Positions 23,301-33,520 of a stretch of DNA of 64,000 nt are shown one piece after another. Each line of letters starts with the position of its first letter. Positions within the stretch are counted from its first letter, which is position 1. The position numbers were made by a program, and so were the translations under genes. The stretch is from Boswellia sacra. Lineage: Eukaryota > Streptophyta > Magnoliopsida > Sapindales > Burseraceae. The notes under the pieces were generated by a model. It was not told the origin of the DNA and made no database searches. It was given only the letters and a program-made list of their open reading frames with translations. The stretch lies in contig SNVD02002289.1 of the NCBI GenBank assembly GCA_013180625.2, positions 1-64,000 of the forward strand. Direction: 5' to 3'.

Positions 23301-26300
23301 GAAATAAATAAATAATGACCTTGCACTAATTTTATGCAGCTGAAAATTTCGAGAGCACTATCTATTTTCTAATTTAAGTTAAGTTTAACAATTTCTTTTT
23401 TATATTTAAATTAGAAATAAATCTAACAATTTTTCTTTTCCTTTTTTTTATCTTAATTTAAGTTATGTTGGAATGAGAACTAAGAAGGTATATGTTTGAC
23501 AAATTTAAGGGGTGCAGAAACTATTAAGACTTTGTTATGATCTACACACCTACTTCTAAATGGATGGGGCTATATGAACCTATATTATGAGCTTCACACC
23601 CTCTTTCTCTAAACACCTCTTACTTAAATTTCAAATTTAAAAAATTATTTAGCAGAACCCTTTTTGTATCATATATACGCTTAAACCAATTTTTTTTCAT
23701 TCATCTTATGTAATGTAGATTGCTCGCTTAATTCACTTGCATCAAGTGCATTAAGTGAAAAAAGATAAAACTTTCCTAAGTTAATGTTGTGATATCTATA
23801 AATTATAAATAAGTTGTAAATTTTTTTCATCTTATGTAATGTAGATTGCTCGCTCAATTCACTTGCCTCAAGTGCATTAAGTGAAAAAAGATAAAACTTT
23901 CCTAAGTTAATGTTGTGATATCTATAACTTATAAATAAGTTGCCTAAGCTAAAAATAATAAAATTCAATTGAATATGCAACTGGATGTTATGAGGTCCCT
24001 TTGTGAATGGTTGTAAATTTTTTTTTATTAATGCTATTAAATGATGTTGCAATTACAAGACTATATAAGAATCTTATATAGATTTTGATGAGTTAAAATG
24101 ATTTATTTTCTCAGAAATTAGGGGTTTCAAGCCTTCAAAATCTTACTGATGTACACGTCAGCAAGTGCCATAAAATGAGAAATCTCTTCTCATCTACCCT
24201 TGCACAATATCTATTGCAACTAAAAAGTTTGACCATTGAAGAGTGTGAGGAATTGGAGCGAATCATTTTTAAAGATGATGAGGATGAAGGTGACGAAATC
24301 AGTGGCAAAGAAATTATACTGTTGCCTCAACTTGAGCAGTTGTCACTCGATGCATTGCCAAAGCTCACTAGTTTTTGTCCAGCAGGTTTCATACCGGTAT
24401 GTTTTTAATTATTTTTTCCTGCAAGAGAAATACCTTTGTCTTTTTTCTTTCTTTCCTTATTTTAGGTTATGCTTGAAGAATGTATAGGTCTGAAACTAAC
24501 CGAAAATTAAACTTACTTGAATGTCTATATGTTCATAATATAATCTATTTTTTCCTAGAAATTTGTATTTGAATAGTTTTAGAATGTTAAATAAAAGCAT
24601 TTCATAACTATGCCAAGTTTTTATATCTGGACATAAAATTTTTTTACGATAGATATTTCATCTAAACAAGATAACAATAAATAAAAAAAAATATAGGAAT
24701 AGCTAATCTTAATTGCTTAATTTTTTAACGCACTAAGTTAGCTTTCATTCAATTAGAAATAAATAAATAATGACCTTGCACCAATTTTATGCAACTTAAA
24801 ATTTTGAGAGTACTATCTATTTTCTAATTTAAGTTAAGTTTAACAATACCTTTTTTATATTTAAATTAGAAATAAATCTAACAATTTTTCTTTTTTTTTT
24901 ATCTTAATTTAAGTTATGTTTGAATGAGAACTAAAAAGGTATGTGTTTGACAAATTTAAAAGGTGCAGAAACTATTAAGACTTTGTTATGATCTACACAC
25001 CTACTTATAAATGGATGGGACTATATGAACCTATATTATAATCTTCACACCTCCTTTCTCAAAACACCTCTTACTTAAATTTCAAATTTTAAAAATTTAT
25101 TTAGCAGAACCCTTTTAGTATCATATATGCACTTTTAAAATTTAATAAAATGCAATAATTATTTAATTTATTTTAATAAAATGATTATGATTATAAAAAA
25201 GAAGTAATTATATTTAACTCTTATGATTGGTCACACATCAAACATACCTTGTTTCACTACAACATAATCTCTCTTCTTCAAGAATTTGATTGCCTCCTAA
25301 CTTTTAACTCTCCGCAGATTTGTCTGAATCTTCTACACTTCTGTTTCTAAATTTCAAAGCTTTTTGGGTTGACAACAGCGGCACATCCAACATACATTTG
25401 CATTTAACACAAACGCAATTCAAAAAAAAAAATGTCCATGAAAACAGTCCTTAGCCTTATCCTCTCCTCCTCTCTCCCACGCTGCTACCACCAAAAAATT
25501 TTCCAGCAACATTTTAAACACTAATGGAAGAGCAGATTTTTAACAAGAACAAACAATCTTCGACGGATCTATAGTCAAGTTTGAAAAAGCAGATTTTTAA
25601 CAAGAACAAGCAATCTTTAATGCTCAAATGTTAATTTCTTGTTTTCAGATTGTCGATTTCTTATTTGAACGGCTGTGTTAAGAAATGGAATTATAATTAA
25701 AACTGATTGCAATAATGAGACTTTAATAGTAAATTATTTTTAGGATAGTATAGTAAATAAATTTTTTATTACAAAGTGGGGTGTATAGGCCTCACCCATA
25801 CAGCCCTACCCTTTATAAATTTGTAAAATATTTTTTTATTTCCCGTTCACCCTTTTATAATACTACTAAAACCTCTTAAATGAAAATATTTTCCTTCATT
25901 GTCAGTTAGTTAAGTATTCCTACAAATTTCTTCCGCAGTTTCCTTGTTGCTAGTCCAACAATGTTTTTTTTATTCTATATTAATTCAATTATTCATGTAA
26001 TTTCTCTCATCCTAACTAGCAAAATTCATAGAGTTTGATTGATAGAGATAACTTTATTCGTCTTCTAGAATGTAGGTGAAATTCTGCAGGTTTAAACTAA
26101 AATATACGCATCAAGAAGTTTATTGTTAAAACATAATATATATTATGTTTTTTATCTGTTAGCTCGTTTTATAAGTTTGTTGAACTTAGGAGAATGAGAA
26201 AAGGAAAAATGCAATTAAGCTTATATTATATATGGAATAAATAAGTTTTTATTCTTAGAATCTTTTACAAGTCATTTTTTTTCTGCATAATTTAGATATG

Positions 26301-29300
26301 AGGTAATGTTTTATAGTAATTTACAACTAAACAAGAAATTGAAATTTAAGATTTATGTTATATATGATGGATATGAAATAGTTTTAAAGAATAAAATTAA
26401 ATAAGAAATAAAGATTTTATATTTAGTTTACAATGAGGGTATAATATGGGTGTAGAGAGTAAAATTATATGTTCAATCATATTATTAGTCATTATCAATA
26501 AATTAAGTGATGGATATATTAGTGATCAAATTATTTAAAAATAGTAAATATTAAAAATATTTATTTGAATACAAATAATTTAAATTTGGTTTCAAATAAA
26601 GAGCCATAAGTGTTACCTCCAACAAACAGAACTATTTATTAGTGGTTAGTTACAAAATACAATTGCCTTTATACCGATAATTTAATAGTATTGATTAATA
26701 TAATATCCTAAAATAAAGGGCTTTCCAAGTTTCTCCATAAATAAGTGCTACTGCTTAGTGCATTGAATAGGGCTTTCATACAGTAATTTTGTGGAAGTGC
26801 ATGCTTTGTTGAGGAAGTGTTAGGTTGTGGTGTTGGGCTGTCATGGCCCATAGGTGGTGGTTGTGTTGGGCTATGTGGCTAGTGGTGACGGAGTTGGGTT
26901 GTTCAAATTTCAGTTGTAAAAAATTATGGGTTGTAGTGGTTTATAGTTTTAATGATTACGCATATCAAACCTAGCTTCTTAAAATTTTAAAAGCCCTAAC
27001 TTTGTTAATATTTTATTATATAGCTAAAATTCTAGTTCAAACAAATATTTTACCATGGGGGCATCAAAATAGTTATAGGGAGTAAATTTATAAGTCATAT
27101 GTTAAATTAAGAGCAAGATTTAAGTTACAATGTGGGTGTGTGAAATGATTGTGCAGAGTAAAGTCACATGTTCAATCTTATTATTTGTTGTTATTGATAA
27201 ATTAATTCACATATATATTAGTGATAAAATTATTTTAAAAAATAATAGGTGTTGTAAGTAATTAATGATAAAAGAACAAATAGATCTAAAATTGAATAAA
27301 ACTAAAAATAATGTGAATTTATAAATTTTCATGATATAATATTTCTTCTAAAAATTTCTAAATGAATAGCTTTGATACCTATGTATTGTTTTATTCTTGG
27401 ACATACTTGTTTTATTCGATATTACTTTTAAATCAGATAACAAAGAAAAAAAAAGTGGAAGTGAATCTTAATTTGTCAATTATATATTTTTCTTAATATG
27501 TTAAGTTAGCTTGTACTTGGCAAACAATGACTAGTAGAAGATCATGACATCGTGCCAATTGTGTACAAAATGAGCTCTAACAAGTTATGTATAAACAATT
27601 TAAAGGGTATATATATGTATAATACTTAATTATAAGTTTGTAGTTTAAATCCCTTTATAATCTTTACCACCAAAAAAGAAATTGAAATTTAAAAGATTTA
27701 TGTTATGGGTAATATTATATCTACAACTCATTTACAACTATTTTTTATACCATCTGAATTGACAAGATATCACTGGATGGATAAAAAATAAAAATAAATA
27801 AATAAGGTTAAATAAAATGATAAGGTAATTACTCATTTAGTGATATCATACCAACTCAGATTGTACAAAATATCGATTATAAATGAGTTATAGGTATAAA
27901 ATTATTCTTATATTACGTTTATTGGTGTGCATGAAATAGGTGTAAAAAACCAAATTTAACAAGAAATTAAGATTTAAAGTTTAGTTTATAATGAGGCTGT
28001 GCAATATGGGTGGAGAGAGTAAAATTATATGTGCAATTTTATTATTTATCATTATAGATAAGTTAATTAATGGATATATTAGTGATAAAATTATGTAAAA
28101 ACAGGTGTTGAAAATATTTATTTGAATACAAATAATTTAAATTAAATTCAAAACAAAGAGCCATAAGTGTTACCTTTATACCATTTACAACTAGCTAGTT
28201 ACAGAATACAATAACTCTATACCGATAATTTAATAATTTTGAGTAAATATAATTTCACAAAATAAAGGGCATTATTTCTCAATAATCAATGACAGGCTTT
28301 GTTCATGAATTGGGGCTTTAAAAAGTAATTTTCTGGAAGTGGATTGTTGTGGAAGTTTTAGCTTATGATGTTGGGCTGTCATGGGTAGTGGATGTGTTGG
28401 GCTATTTGGCTAGTGGTGACGGAGCTGGATTGTTCAAATTTCAGTTCTTGTAATTTATGGGTGGTGATGGGTTGCAGTGGTTATGGTTTCACTAGTTTTG
28501 ATATATATTTTTTTTTTCATCCAAACTAGGCCCACCATGTCAAACTTCTTATAGTTTTAAAAGCTATTCTCTAGTAGCTTCTCCAAAAGCATAAACAAGA
28601 AAAAAAAAAAAAAACTATTATTTGAACAAGATTGGTGGTGAGGATGTATGAAGGGGTGTATGAAACATTTCTCTAGAGTAAATCATATGTTCAATGTTAT
28701 TATTTGTTGTTATTGGTAAATTAATTAAGAGATATATTAGTGATAATTAAAAAAAAATGGTAGGTGTTATAAGTTTTTATGTGAATGTAAATAATTATCA
28801 TTAAATACATTAAATTCAAAATAAAGAGCAATATGCTTTACCTTTCAAATTAAAAAATATTTCTTTTATGAATTATATTAAATTCTTTAATTAATAAGAT
28901 AATATTTATTATTAACTATTTTTATATCAATAATATGTGGTATGAAGGCACATACATAGAAGGGCATTTTTTTTTTTGAGTTTTCTAGAGTTTCGAACAA
29001 AGAAAAATAAAATATAACATTCTTTTATTGTCTTAATGGTGGATGTTGCAGCATAATCAATGATAGATTTTATTTCCTCTACGAATTGGAGACTTTTTAC
29101 GTGTGGAAGGCTTCCACGACCATCAAATGTCGGTTTCTAATTCCCACTTGTTTAAGAGATGTCAAAAATCTAAAATTACTAAACAAAAGATAATTTGAAT
29201 TTATAAATTTTTATTATATAACTTTTCTTCCAAAAATTTCTAATGAATCGTTTTAAAAATTAAATAAAATTTTTGATAACTATGTATATTTTTGTTCTTG

Positions 29301-31314
29301 GACATACTTGTTTTATGATTTTTTTTTTGTTTTTTTTACTTTTTTATGGATATTACATTTAAATCAAATAATAAGAAAAGAAAAAAAATTGGAAATTTAT
29401 CTTAATTTGTCAATTATGTCTTTTTGTTAATATGTTAAGTTAGCTTGTATTTGGTAAACAATGACTAATAGAAGACTATGACCTAGTGCCAATTGTGTTT
29501 AACATGAGCTCTAACAAGGTATGTATAAAAAATTTTAAAAGGTGAAATTATATATATAAATAATTCTTAATTGATAAAATTTTAAAACTCCCCAGATAAA
29601 AATATTTTGTTTTACATACTTTTGATACTTTATGCACCCAGATACAAATAATACTTTTATTCCGATAAATTAATTGTTATACTACATACGATATCCCTCT
29701 TGTTATTTTAATGAAGTTCTCTTTTTTTTTTTTTTATTTACTTTAGTTCAATTAAGTATCCATATAAGTTGTCTCCTATTTTGTTCAATCAAGCTTAAAT
29801 AATGAAAATGCATTATAACCTAAACAAACTTCTTCATCTGTTATAGCATAATTAAAATTCTACTTTAAGAAAATATTTATGGTTATTATTAAAAATAATC
29901 ATAAAATGTTACAATTTGTGATATAATCATATACCGTACTCATGATGGAGAATAATAAAAATCCAATTGATCTAATTTTAAAAATAAGAAATAAATATGT
30001 TCTATTGGTGAAATCTTTTGTATGTAATATCTTTCTAGATATCATGGTTTGGATACATAATAATATTTTATATTTTAGTGAATTTTCATAAAATAATAGT
30101 GTCAATTTTTTTTTCCAAATTACAGAATGGATATGGTTGAAATTTTATAAAATTGGAAATGACTGGAATGTATAAATTTTTATGATATAATTGTACAATT
30201 GGTAAACTCAATAAAATTTGAAATTTAAAAATAGAGAATCTACTTTTGTTAATATGCCTTTCTAAAAAGATATATTCGAAAAATTGAAATAAGAAACTAT
30301 GAGTATTACATTTCGATTATGAGAAAGCATTGTTTATAAATTATTATAATTTCTTTAAATAATAAGATTTTGTTTTAGTAATTAGTACTTTTATATAACT
30401 AACACGTCAGTTAAGTTAAAAGGGAAATATAAAGAAAATACTTTTAGAGATAGAAATTTTATAATCTTTCTTTTAAGTTTTGGTTTTTTTTTTTTTTTTT
30501 TTTTGTGGCACTCATAGATTTTGTTTTATTTGGTTAGAATTTGAAGACTTTAAGAGTGGGAGGCTTCGAAGAAGAGCATATGTGGGTTAGAATTTTGAGT
30601 TGTTTAAGAGACGTGAAAGTGAAAGGATTGTATATCGAGGATTGTGGAGTAAAAGAATTAAAAGGTCTAAGTAAGAGCTCCACACATATTTTAACTCTAC
30701 AAAACCTTACCACACTAAGCCTCTCGAACTGTCGTAAGCTGAGACATATTGTTGTTCCAAATCTGTTGCAACTACAATACCTAATTATCAGAAAATGTTG
30801 TTGAAGATGAAGAGAATGATGTCCAACCTGGGCTTATACATAAAGATAAAGATAGACCTGCTGATGATGTCAGATCATATCACAAGCAACTTGAGCTACC
30901 TCAACTCCAATCCTTATATTTGGAGTCTCTACCAAGCCTGGCCAAGTTCTGCCCTGTGAATTATCATTTGATATTTTCATCCTTACAACATCTAATTGTT
31001 GAAGGATGTTGGGAGATAGAAACAAAATTTTGGTATAGCAAGGAGGGTGAAAACGGAAAAGGAAGTGTTCTTGCGGAAGGAAAGGTAAAGCTACTTAATT
31101 AATTTAATTTAATTTAATTATAATAAAAGAATGATTTTGTTAACATAACAATTCCCTCATATTAATTTCTTTTCCTTGCTTTCCTTTCCTTTAATTGCTT
31201 CTACAGCCACCCGAAGACGATGAAGATCCACAACAAGGGGACATCAAGTGCTGGAATTCCGAAGCCATGATGAGAGACTTACCGCTATTTGAACACAACC
31301 AGCAGAAGGAATAA
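6154..31314 (+). CDS. CC-NBS-LRR (CNL) disease-resistance gene, whole locus
   Basis: An intracellular immune receptor of the CNL class, like the Arabidopsis RPS2/At4g27190 group. Family members detect pathogen effectors and trigger defence through ADP/ATP exchange in the NB-ARC domain. Inferred coding exons are 6154-9270, 11634-12182, a set of 94-95-codon LRR exons between 16912 and 24396, 30538-31084 and 31207-31314. All recognised junctions are phase 0. The span of ~25 kb is very large for a resistance gene, because the LRR-exon-plus-intron unit has been tandemly amplified. One array exon has a stop and the 30538 exon is frameshifted. The full-length form may therefore be non-functional, or depend on exon skipping or earlier termination. 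Exon membership needs transcript data. Confidence 0.72.
11041..11282. repeat. Tandem duplication, ~122-bp unit
   Basis: Two adjacent copies (about 11041-11160 and 11163-11282) share blocks such as AGAATAATTTTTTGTTTTAA and GACATAAGCTCTTCAT. The same block recurs, diverged, near 16475 before the first array exon, so it belongs to the ancestral intron of the repeat unit. Confidence 0.75.
11303..11353. repeat. (ATT)n microsatellite
   Basis: About 16 uninterrupted ATT units inside intron 1. Probably length-polymorphic. Confidence 0.95.
11634..12182 (+). CDS. CNL LRR exon A (founder-like)
   Basis: An exon of 183 codons in phase 0 at both ends, ending FCPMGFIL before the donor GTATGT at 12183. It encodes degenerate LRRs of this family, with LTIEECEELEHIIYKDDE and ILLPGLKKLSLKALPKL. 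Its last ~94 residues match the array exons downstream. Its first ~90 residues (KDCHHQLCDDLI to LEGLCKGPIH) are missing from them but have a counterpart in the exon at 30538. It therefore looks like a longer ancestral form of the amplified exon. The acceptor is uncertain (see intron 1), so the first few codons are provisional. Confidence 0.78.
12057..12388 (+). repeat. 166-bp tandem duplication across the exon A splice donor
   Basis: The last 126 bp of exon A, its donor and the next ~40 bp are repeated perfectly or nearly so (12057-12222 and 12223-12388), joined at the short motif ATGCCAAAG. The unit length, 166, is not a multiple of three. The second copy lies in the intron and carries a second intact donor (GTATGT at 12349) without an acceptor of its own. 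Reading through the first donor reaches a stop at about 12228. Confidence 0.93.
12183..16911 (+). other. Large intron made of two diverged copies
   Basis: No exon-like frame. About 12640-14090 and 14750-16150 are parallel diverged copies of the same sequence, in the same order. Shared landmarks include the AATAGGTGTAAATAA segment (13230 and 15320), the CAGTGCATTGATT segment (13615 and 15700) and the ATTTGAACCCCACCT segment (13825 and 15875). From about 16475 the sequence becomes the upstream part of the array unit. It most likely represents older units that lost their exon. Confidence 0.65.
16912..17196 (+). CDS. CNL array LRR exon 1
   Basis: 95 codons, phase 0 in (acceptor TTTCTCAG) and phase 0 out (CTACAG|GTATGA). 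It begins KLGVSSLQNLSEVYVSKC and ends LTSFCPAGFILQ, with LTIEECKQLEQIFFKDDNE between. It is the most diverged of the intact array exons and one codon longer than the others. It encodes about two to three irregular LRRs. It is intact, with no stop or frameshift. Confidence 0.82.
18093..18115 (+). pseudogene. Array LRR exon 2, deleted remnant
   Basis: Upstream intron (ending CCCTTTGT) is joined directly to the last 23 bp of an LRR exon (from TTTGTCCAGTAGG) and its donor at 18116. Compared with the next unit, ~374 bp are missing, including the acceptor and all but the end of the exon. Both deletion boundaries share TTTGT. The orphan donor GTATGT remains. Confidence 0.85.
19159..19440 (+). CDS. 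CNL array LRR exon 3
   Basis: 94 codons, acceptor TTTTCTCAG, donor GTATGT, phase 0 at both ends. Encodes KLGVSSLQNLTDVHLSKC at the start, LTIEECVELERIIFKDDE in the middle and LTSFCPAGFIL at the end. Its protein is identical to exons 4 and 5. Two or three degenerate LRRs per exon would extend the solenoid in 94-residue steps. Confidence 0.85.
20484..20765 (+). CDS. CNL array LRR exon 4
   Basis: 94 codons, phase 0 at both ends, 1325 bp after exon 3. By eye its exon sequence is the same as exon 3, and flanking introns differ only by scattered substitutions and homopolymer length. This means a very recent duplication or conversion; an assembly expansion is possible. Confidence 0.85.
21808..22089 (+). 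CDS. CNL array LRR exon 5
   Basis: 94 codons, phase 0 at both ends, 1324 bp after exon 4. It differs from exons 3 and 4 by a silent AAG to AAA change at the Lys of SKC, so the encoded protein is identical. Its upstream intron matches that of unit 3 more closely than unit 4 (shared CACTCGCATC). The downstream intron has lost ~476 bp, joining GAAGAATGTA directly to the AAAGGTGCAG block. Confidence 0.85.
22657..22938 (+). pseudogene. Array LRR exon 6, nonsense codon
   Basis: 282 bp with normal acceptor (TATCTCAG) and donor (CATACAG|GTATG), in phase 0. A C-to-A change turns the TCA of the NLFSST motif into TAA (NLF-stop) at about 22731-22733. The rest of the exon stays open. If included, it truncates the protein here. 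If skipped, the frame is unchanged, because the exon length is a multiple of three. Confidence 0.88.
23702..23945 (+). repeat. ~126-bp tandem duplication in unit 7 intron
   Basis: The pre-exon block from CATCTTATGTAATG to the ATAAATAAGTTG segment occurs twice, starting at 23702 and 23828. The junction reads AAGTTGTAAATTTTTTT, so the breakpoint used the T-run. Confidence 0.85.
24115..24396 (+). CDS. CNL array LRR exon 7
   Basis: 94 codons, phase 0 at both ends, acceptor TTTTCTCAG, donor GTATGT after ATACCG. Encodes LTIEECEELERIIFKDDEDE and LLPQLEQLSLDALPKL. Intact. It is the last recognisable full unit; its downstream intron keeps the array pattern until about 25125. Confidence 0.83.
27707..27907. 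mobile_element. MITE in the CNL intron (~75-bp TIRs)
   Basis: 201 bp with long inverted arms. The left arm carries ACAACTCATTTAC and GATATCACT; the right arm carries their imperfect complements AGTGATATCA and AAATGAGTTATAG. It is flanked by TTAT (27703-27706 and 27908-27911), compatible with a Tourist or similar small-TSD family. Related intron copies at about 13195, 15290 and 26350 lack it, which gives empty sites and confirms an insertion. Confidence 0.8.
29100..29175 (+). pseudogene. Remnant of an LRR exon start
   Basis: The segment with GTGGAAGGCTTCC and TTGTTTAAGAGATGTCAAAA resembles the start of the exon at 30538 (GTGGGAGGCTTCG, TTGTTTAAGAGACGTGAAAG). It is followed at once by array-type downstream intron (CTAAAATTACTAAAC). 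It looks like an old unit whose exon was mostly deleted, leaving ~70 bp. Confidence 0.55.
30538..31084 (+). pseudogene. CNL LRR exon near the 3' end, frameshifted
   Basis: A T-rich tract and TTAG acceptor at 30536-30537 open a phase-0 frame beginning NLKTLRVGGF. It continues through LRR sequence (HILTLQNLTTLSLSNC, LLQLQYLIIRKC) to a TGA at 30802-30804. The matching downstream half is in another frame: it opens about 30785 with VVEDEENDVQ and runs through ESLPSLAKFCPVNYHLIF to a phase-0 donor (GTAAAG at 31085). A small deletion near 30790-30800 probably caused the shift. If read as is, the protein ends at 30804 without the C-terminal tail. Confidence 0.75.
31207..31314 (+). CDS. CNL terminal exon (acidic C-terminal tail)
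   Basis: Acceptor CTACAG, then a 35-codon frame in phase 0 with the preceding exon's second frame, starting PPEDDEDPQQGDIKC and ending in EFHNQQ-like polar sequence before TAA at 31312-31314. A short acidic tail after the LRRs is usual for last exons of this CNL group. It can be reached only if the upstream frameshift is avoided. Confidence 0.6.
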   Translation, partial: PPEDDEDPQQGDIKCWNSEAMMRDLPLFEHNQQKE

Positions 31315-33460
31315 GAAGAGAAGAAGGTGATGCAAATTATTGCTTGTTTTGTCTTACACAAACTATTTGAACACAACCTGCTTGTCAAATTTCCTCAACT
31401 AAGATAAGATATCATCATTTTCAGATATATATGGAATAAGATCTTGTGTAAATCTTGCTCAAATAATCAACTAATGCTTCTGTGTTTGAACTATTATTTA
31501 TTTCCCCTCAAGCTTTGCTTTTTGCACATTTCCTTTGAATTGTTTGATATGTACACACATAAAAATGAAAGAAAAGCAGTTTATGCTTTTTTATTTATGG
31601 TCGTGTTATTGAGAAAATGGAGAAATATTTGGAGTTATAGAGTTTGATTAGTGTCTCTGTTTGGAGTCATCCTTTTTTTTTTTTTTTTTACAGTTTTAGA
31701 ATTAATCATATCTTTTGGTGTTCTGCGTTTGTTTCTTTTATTCTCATATGCTTGAGTTTTCGCTTAATTGATATGCTTTTTGAGGTGCTTTCTTTCTTTC
31801 TTTCTTTTCTTCTTTTGTTGAAAAAAGAAAATGGTATAAATATTCTATAACTATATAACTACAGCTCTTAGGAGAATTATGCAGGCATAGTACCAGAAAA
31901 TCTTTCTAAGTGCATCTAATTTTCAACTTTTGATTGCTTTTTGTTACTAGGTTGTTTGTGACTAAATGTCCTACCAATTTGTGACTATTGTAAAACTTTC
32001 AAAGGGATATCGATATACACCACAAATAGATTTGAATTAAAGATCAAATTTTCTTATAATGAGCTTTTTTTTTAATTTTTTTCCTTTTTCCATTTCAGTC
32101 TTTGAAACAGTTATAACTTTTGATATGCACAAACTTCTCACTCATGTATACCTGCACAACGCAACCAGGTTTTAAAATCATTTGTTGCCCAAGTTGTTTG
32201 ATTATGGTTCGAAGGTTGTTGATGCTATTAATAATAAAATGTACGTGCTATTGTCTACACTTTAGCCTTATGCCTTCAAGTCCTAATTGCCTTGAGATGC
32301 ATAATGGGAAATAGATGGTGCAACGTTAATAATGTCAGTTGTACAAATTTGTCATGATTAGCTATAAGTGTGATCCTTAACTTTTACAGTAGGAGCCTGA
32401 TGGAAAACCAATCTATTATTGGATTTGGTTTAGATGAAGGCGTGTCCTTGAATATGGAAATTGAACCTTTGAAGAAACTATTTCCTAAAGAATTTGGCTA
32501 TATGTTTAATTGAAGATAATAAGATAGTAGATCAATCTGACAAAAATCCCTACATAAACAGTGACAATTAGAACCATATATCGGCATGGAGTTCAACTAA
32601 AGAGATAATGCTAGAGAATTTAATTCTACCTTTGACAGGCACATTGTTTCAATGTACATAGATACCATAATCGTTGATCAATCAAGTTATAGTTTGTCAA
32701 GATTTTGTCTTTTTAAAAGGGGATATTCATGCAAAAATGTCAATAGAAAAGATAAAATTCTTTTGGACCACTTATCACCCAAAATGGTTGTCAAGCAATG
32801 GTAAGGCTAGCTCTAAGGGATGAAGTAAAGTGGGTTATCACCAAATTTTTTTTAGAAGCACAATCATAAGCTAAGGAGTCCCAATAAACCTCCACGGTGT
32901 GGATATGGGAAGCACTTTGTCAGTGATGTATGTTTGAGAATGTTTTTAATTATTGTTATTATTGATTGAACTTTTATTACATTACTGGAGTTGATGAAAT
33001 ATCTCATGTTTATTAATGTGGAAGAATTGTGGTGTTATTTTTGGTCATTGTAACTGCCAAGCTCTAATATGAGCATCTAAACTAAATTTCTACCTCACTT
33101 GTTAGACACTTTGGTTCAAACACAATAATTATTATTTGAGATTTCTATTGCTTTTGGGAGTTGAAATCGTTTGGTTATATTCTTGGGGTGGATGGGGTAC
33201 ATTTATAATCACAAGAACAGACATGGTAGCTAGTTTCATTAACTTAATCAATAGAATAGGTATATTTGAACAAAGAAACTTAGCCAAGTTTGGTTGTTGG
33301 GGTGTATTGATCAGATTAGATATTCATTAGATCATTTGCCTTCAAGGTTTGTTAATAGAATTTCTACCTAATCTTTTCTTTCTAGCAATATTGTTATAAA
33401 CTTTGTTTTTGGGTCAACAATCCTTCATATTCATTTGCTTTCCATTTATTTGTTCTGCAG
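31315..33460. other. 3' UTR and downstream sequence, no gene seen
   Basis: Poly-T tracts near 31671 and mostly AT-rich sequence. No frame on either strand shows family-like protein. A CT-rich tract precedes 33461. Part may be 3' UTR, or an intron leading to the exon at 33461. Confidence 0.5.
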
Positions 33461-33520
33461 CCATCTAAAGATAAGGCAACAAAAGAGATGAGCAAAGGAT
33501 CATCTAGCAGAAAGGAATGA
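33461..33520 (+). CDS. Possible alternative or duplicated terminal exon
   Basis: After a good pyrimidine tract and TTCTGCAG, a 19-codon phase-0 frame starts PSKDKATKEMSKGSSSRKE and ends at TGA. The first base and phase match the exon at 31207 (both begin with a CCA codon), but the tail is basic instead of acidic. It could replace the 31207 exon in splicing, or be the remnant last exon of a deleted neighbouring CNL. Confidence 0.42.
   Translation, partial: PSKDKATKEMSKGSSSRKE

Larger units (their letters stand above)
16475..25125 (+). repeat. Tandem array of ~1325-bp LRR-exon units
   Basis: Seven units are recognised from the conserved pre-exon block CATCTTATGTAATGTAGATT (or a close variant), at about 16635, 17918, 18873, 20197, 21521, 22369 and 23702. 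Each unit is ~480 bp of upstream intron, a 282-285-bp LRR exon and ~560 bp of downstream intron. Full units repeat at 1324-1325 bp (exon starts 19159, 20484, 21808). The 17.9-kb unit lacks ~374 bp including the exon. The 21.8-kb unit lacks ~476 bp of downstream intron. The 23.7-kb unit has an extra ~126-bp duplication. The 19-22 kb units are nearly identical and so the youngest. Confidence 0.93.
24397..30537 (+). other. Long intron with ancient degenerate units
   Basis: About 6.1 kb with no intact exon. The end of array unit 7 is followed by ~0.9 kb of unrelated sequence (25130-25980). Then come two diverged intron copies (about 25980-26960 and 27330-28520) related to those at 12.6-16.1 kb. 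Shared landmarks are TTGGGCTGTCATGG (26839 and 28371) and the TTAAGTTAGCTTGTA region (27500 and 29430). A 201-bp MITE lies inside. No other gene was seen. Confidence 0.6.

Noticed and set aside
18812..24052. Repeated minus-strand frames of 60-123 codons in the array introns
   Set aside because: They recur only because the intron recurs, cover splice-acceptor T-tracts and have no family signal.
16475..25125. Array read as a CRISPR-like or satellite repeat
   Set aside because: Units are ~1325 bp and contain exons with splice sites; this is gene-internal duplication, not short spaced repeats or a non-coding satellite.
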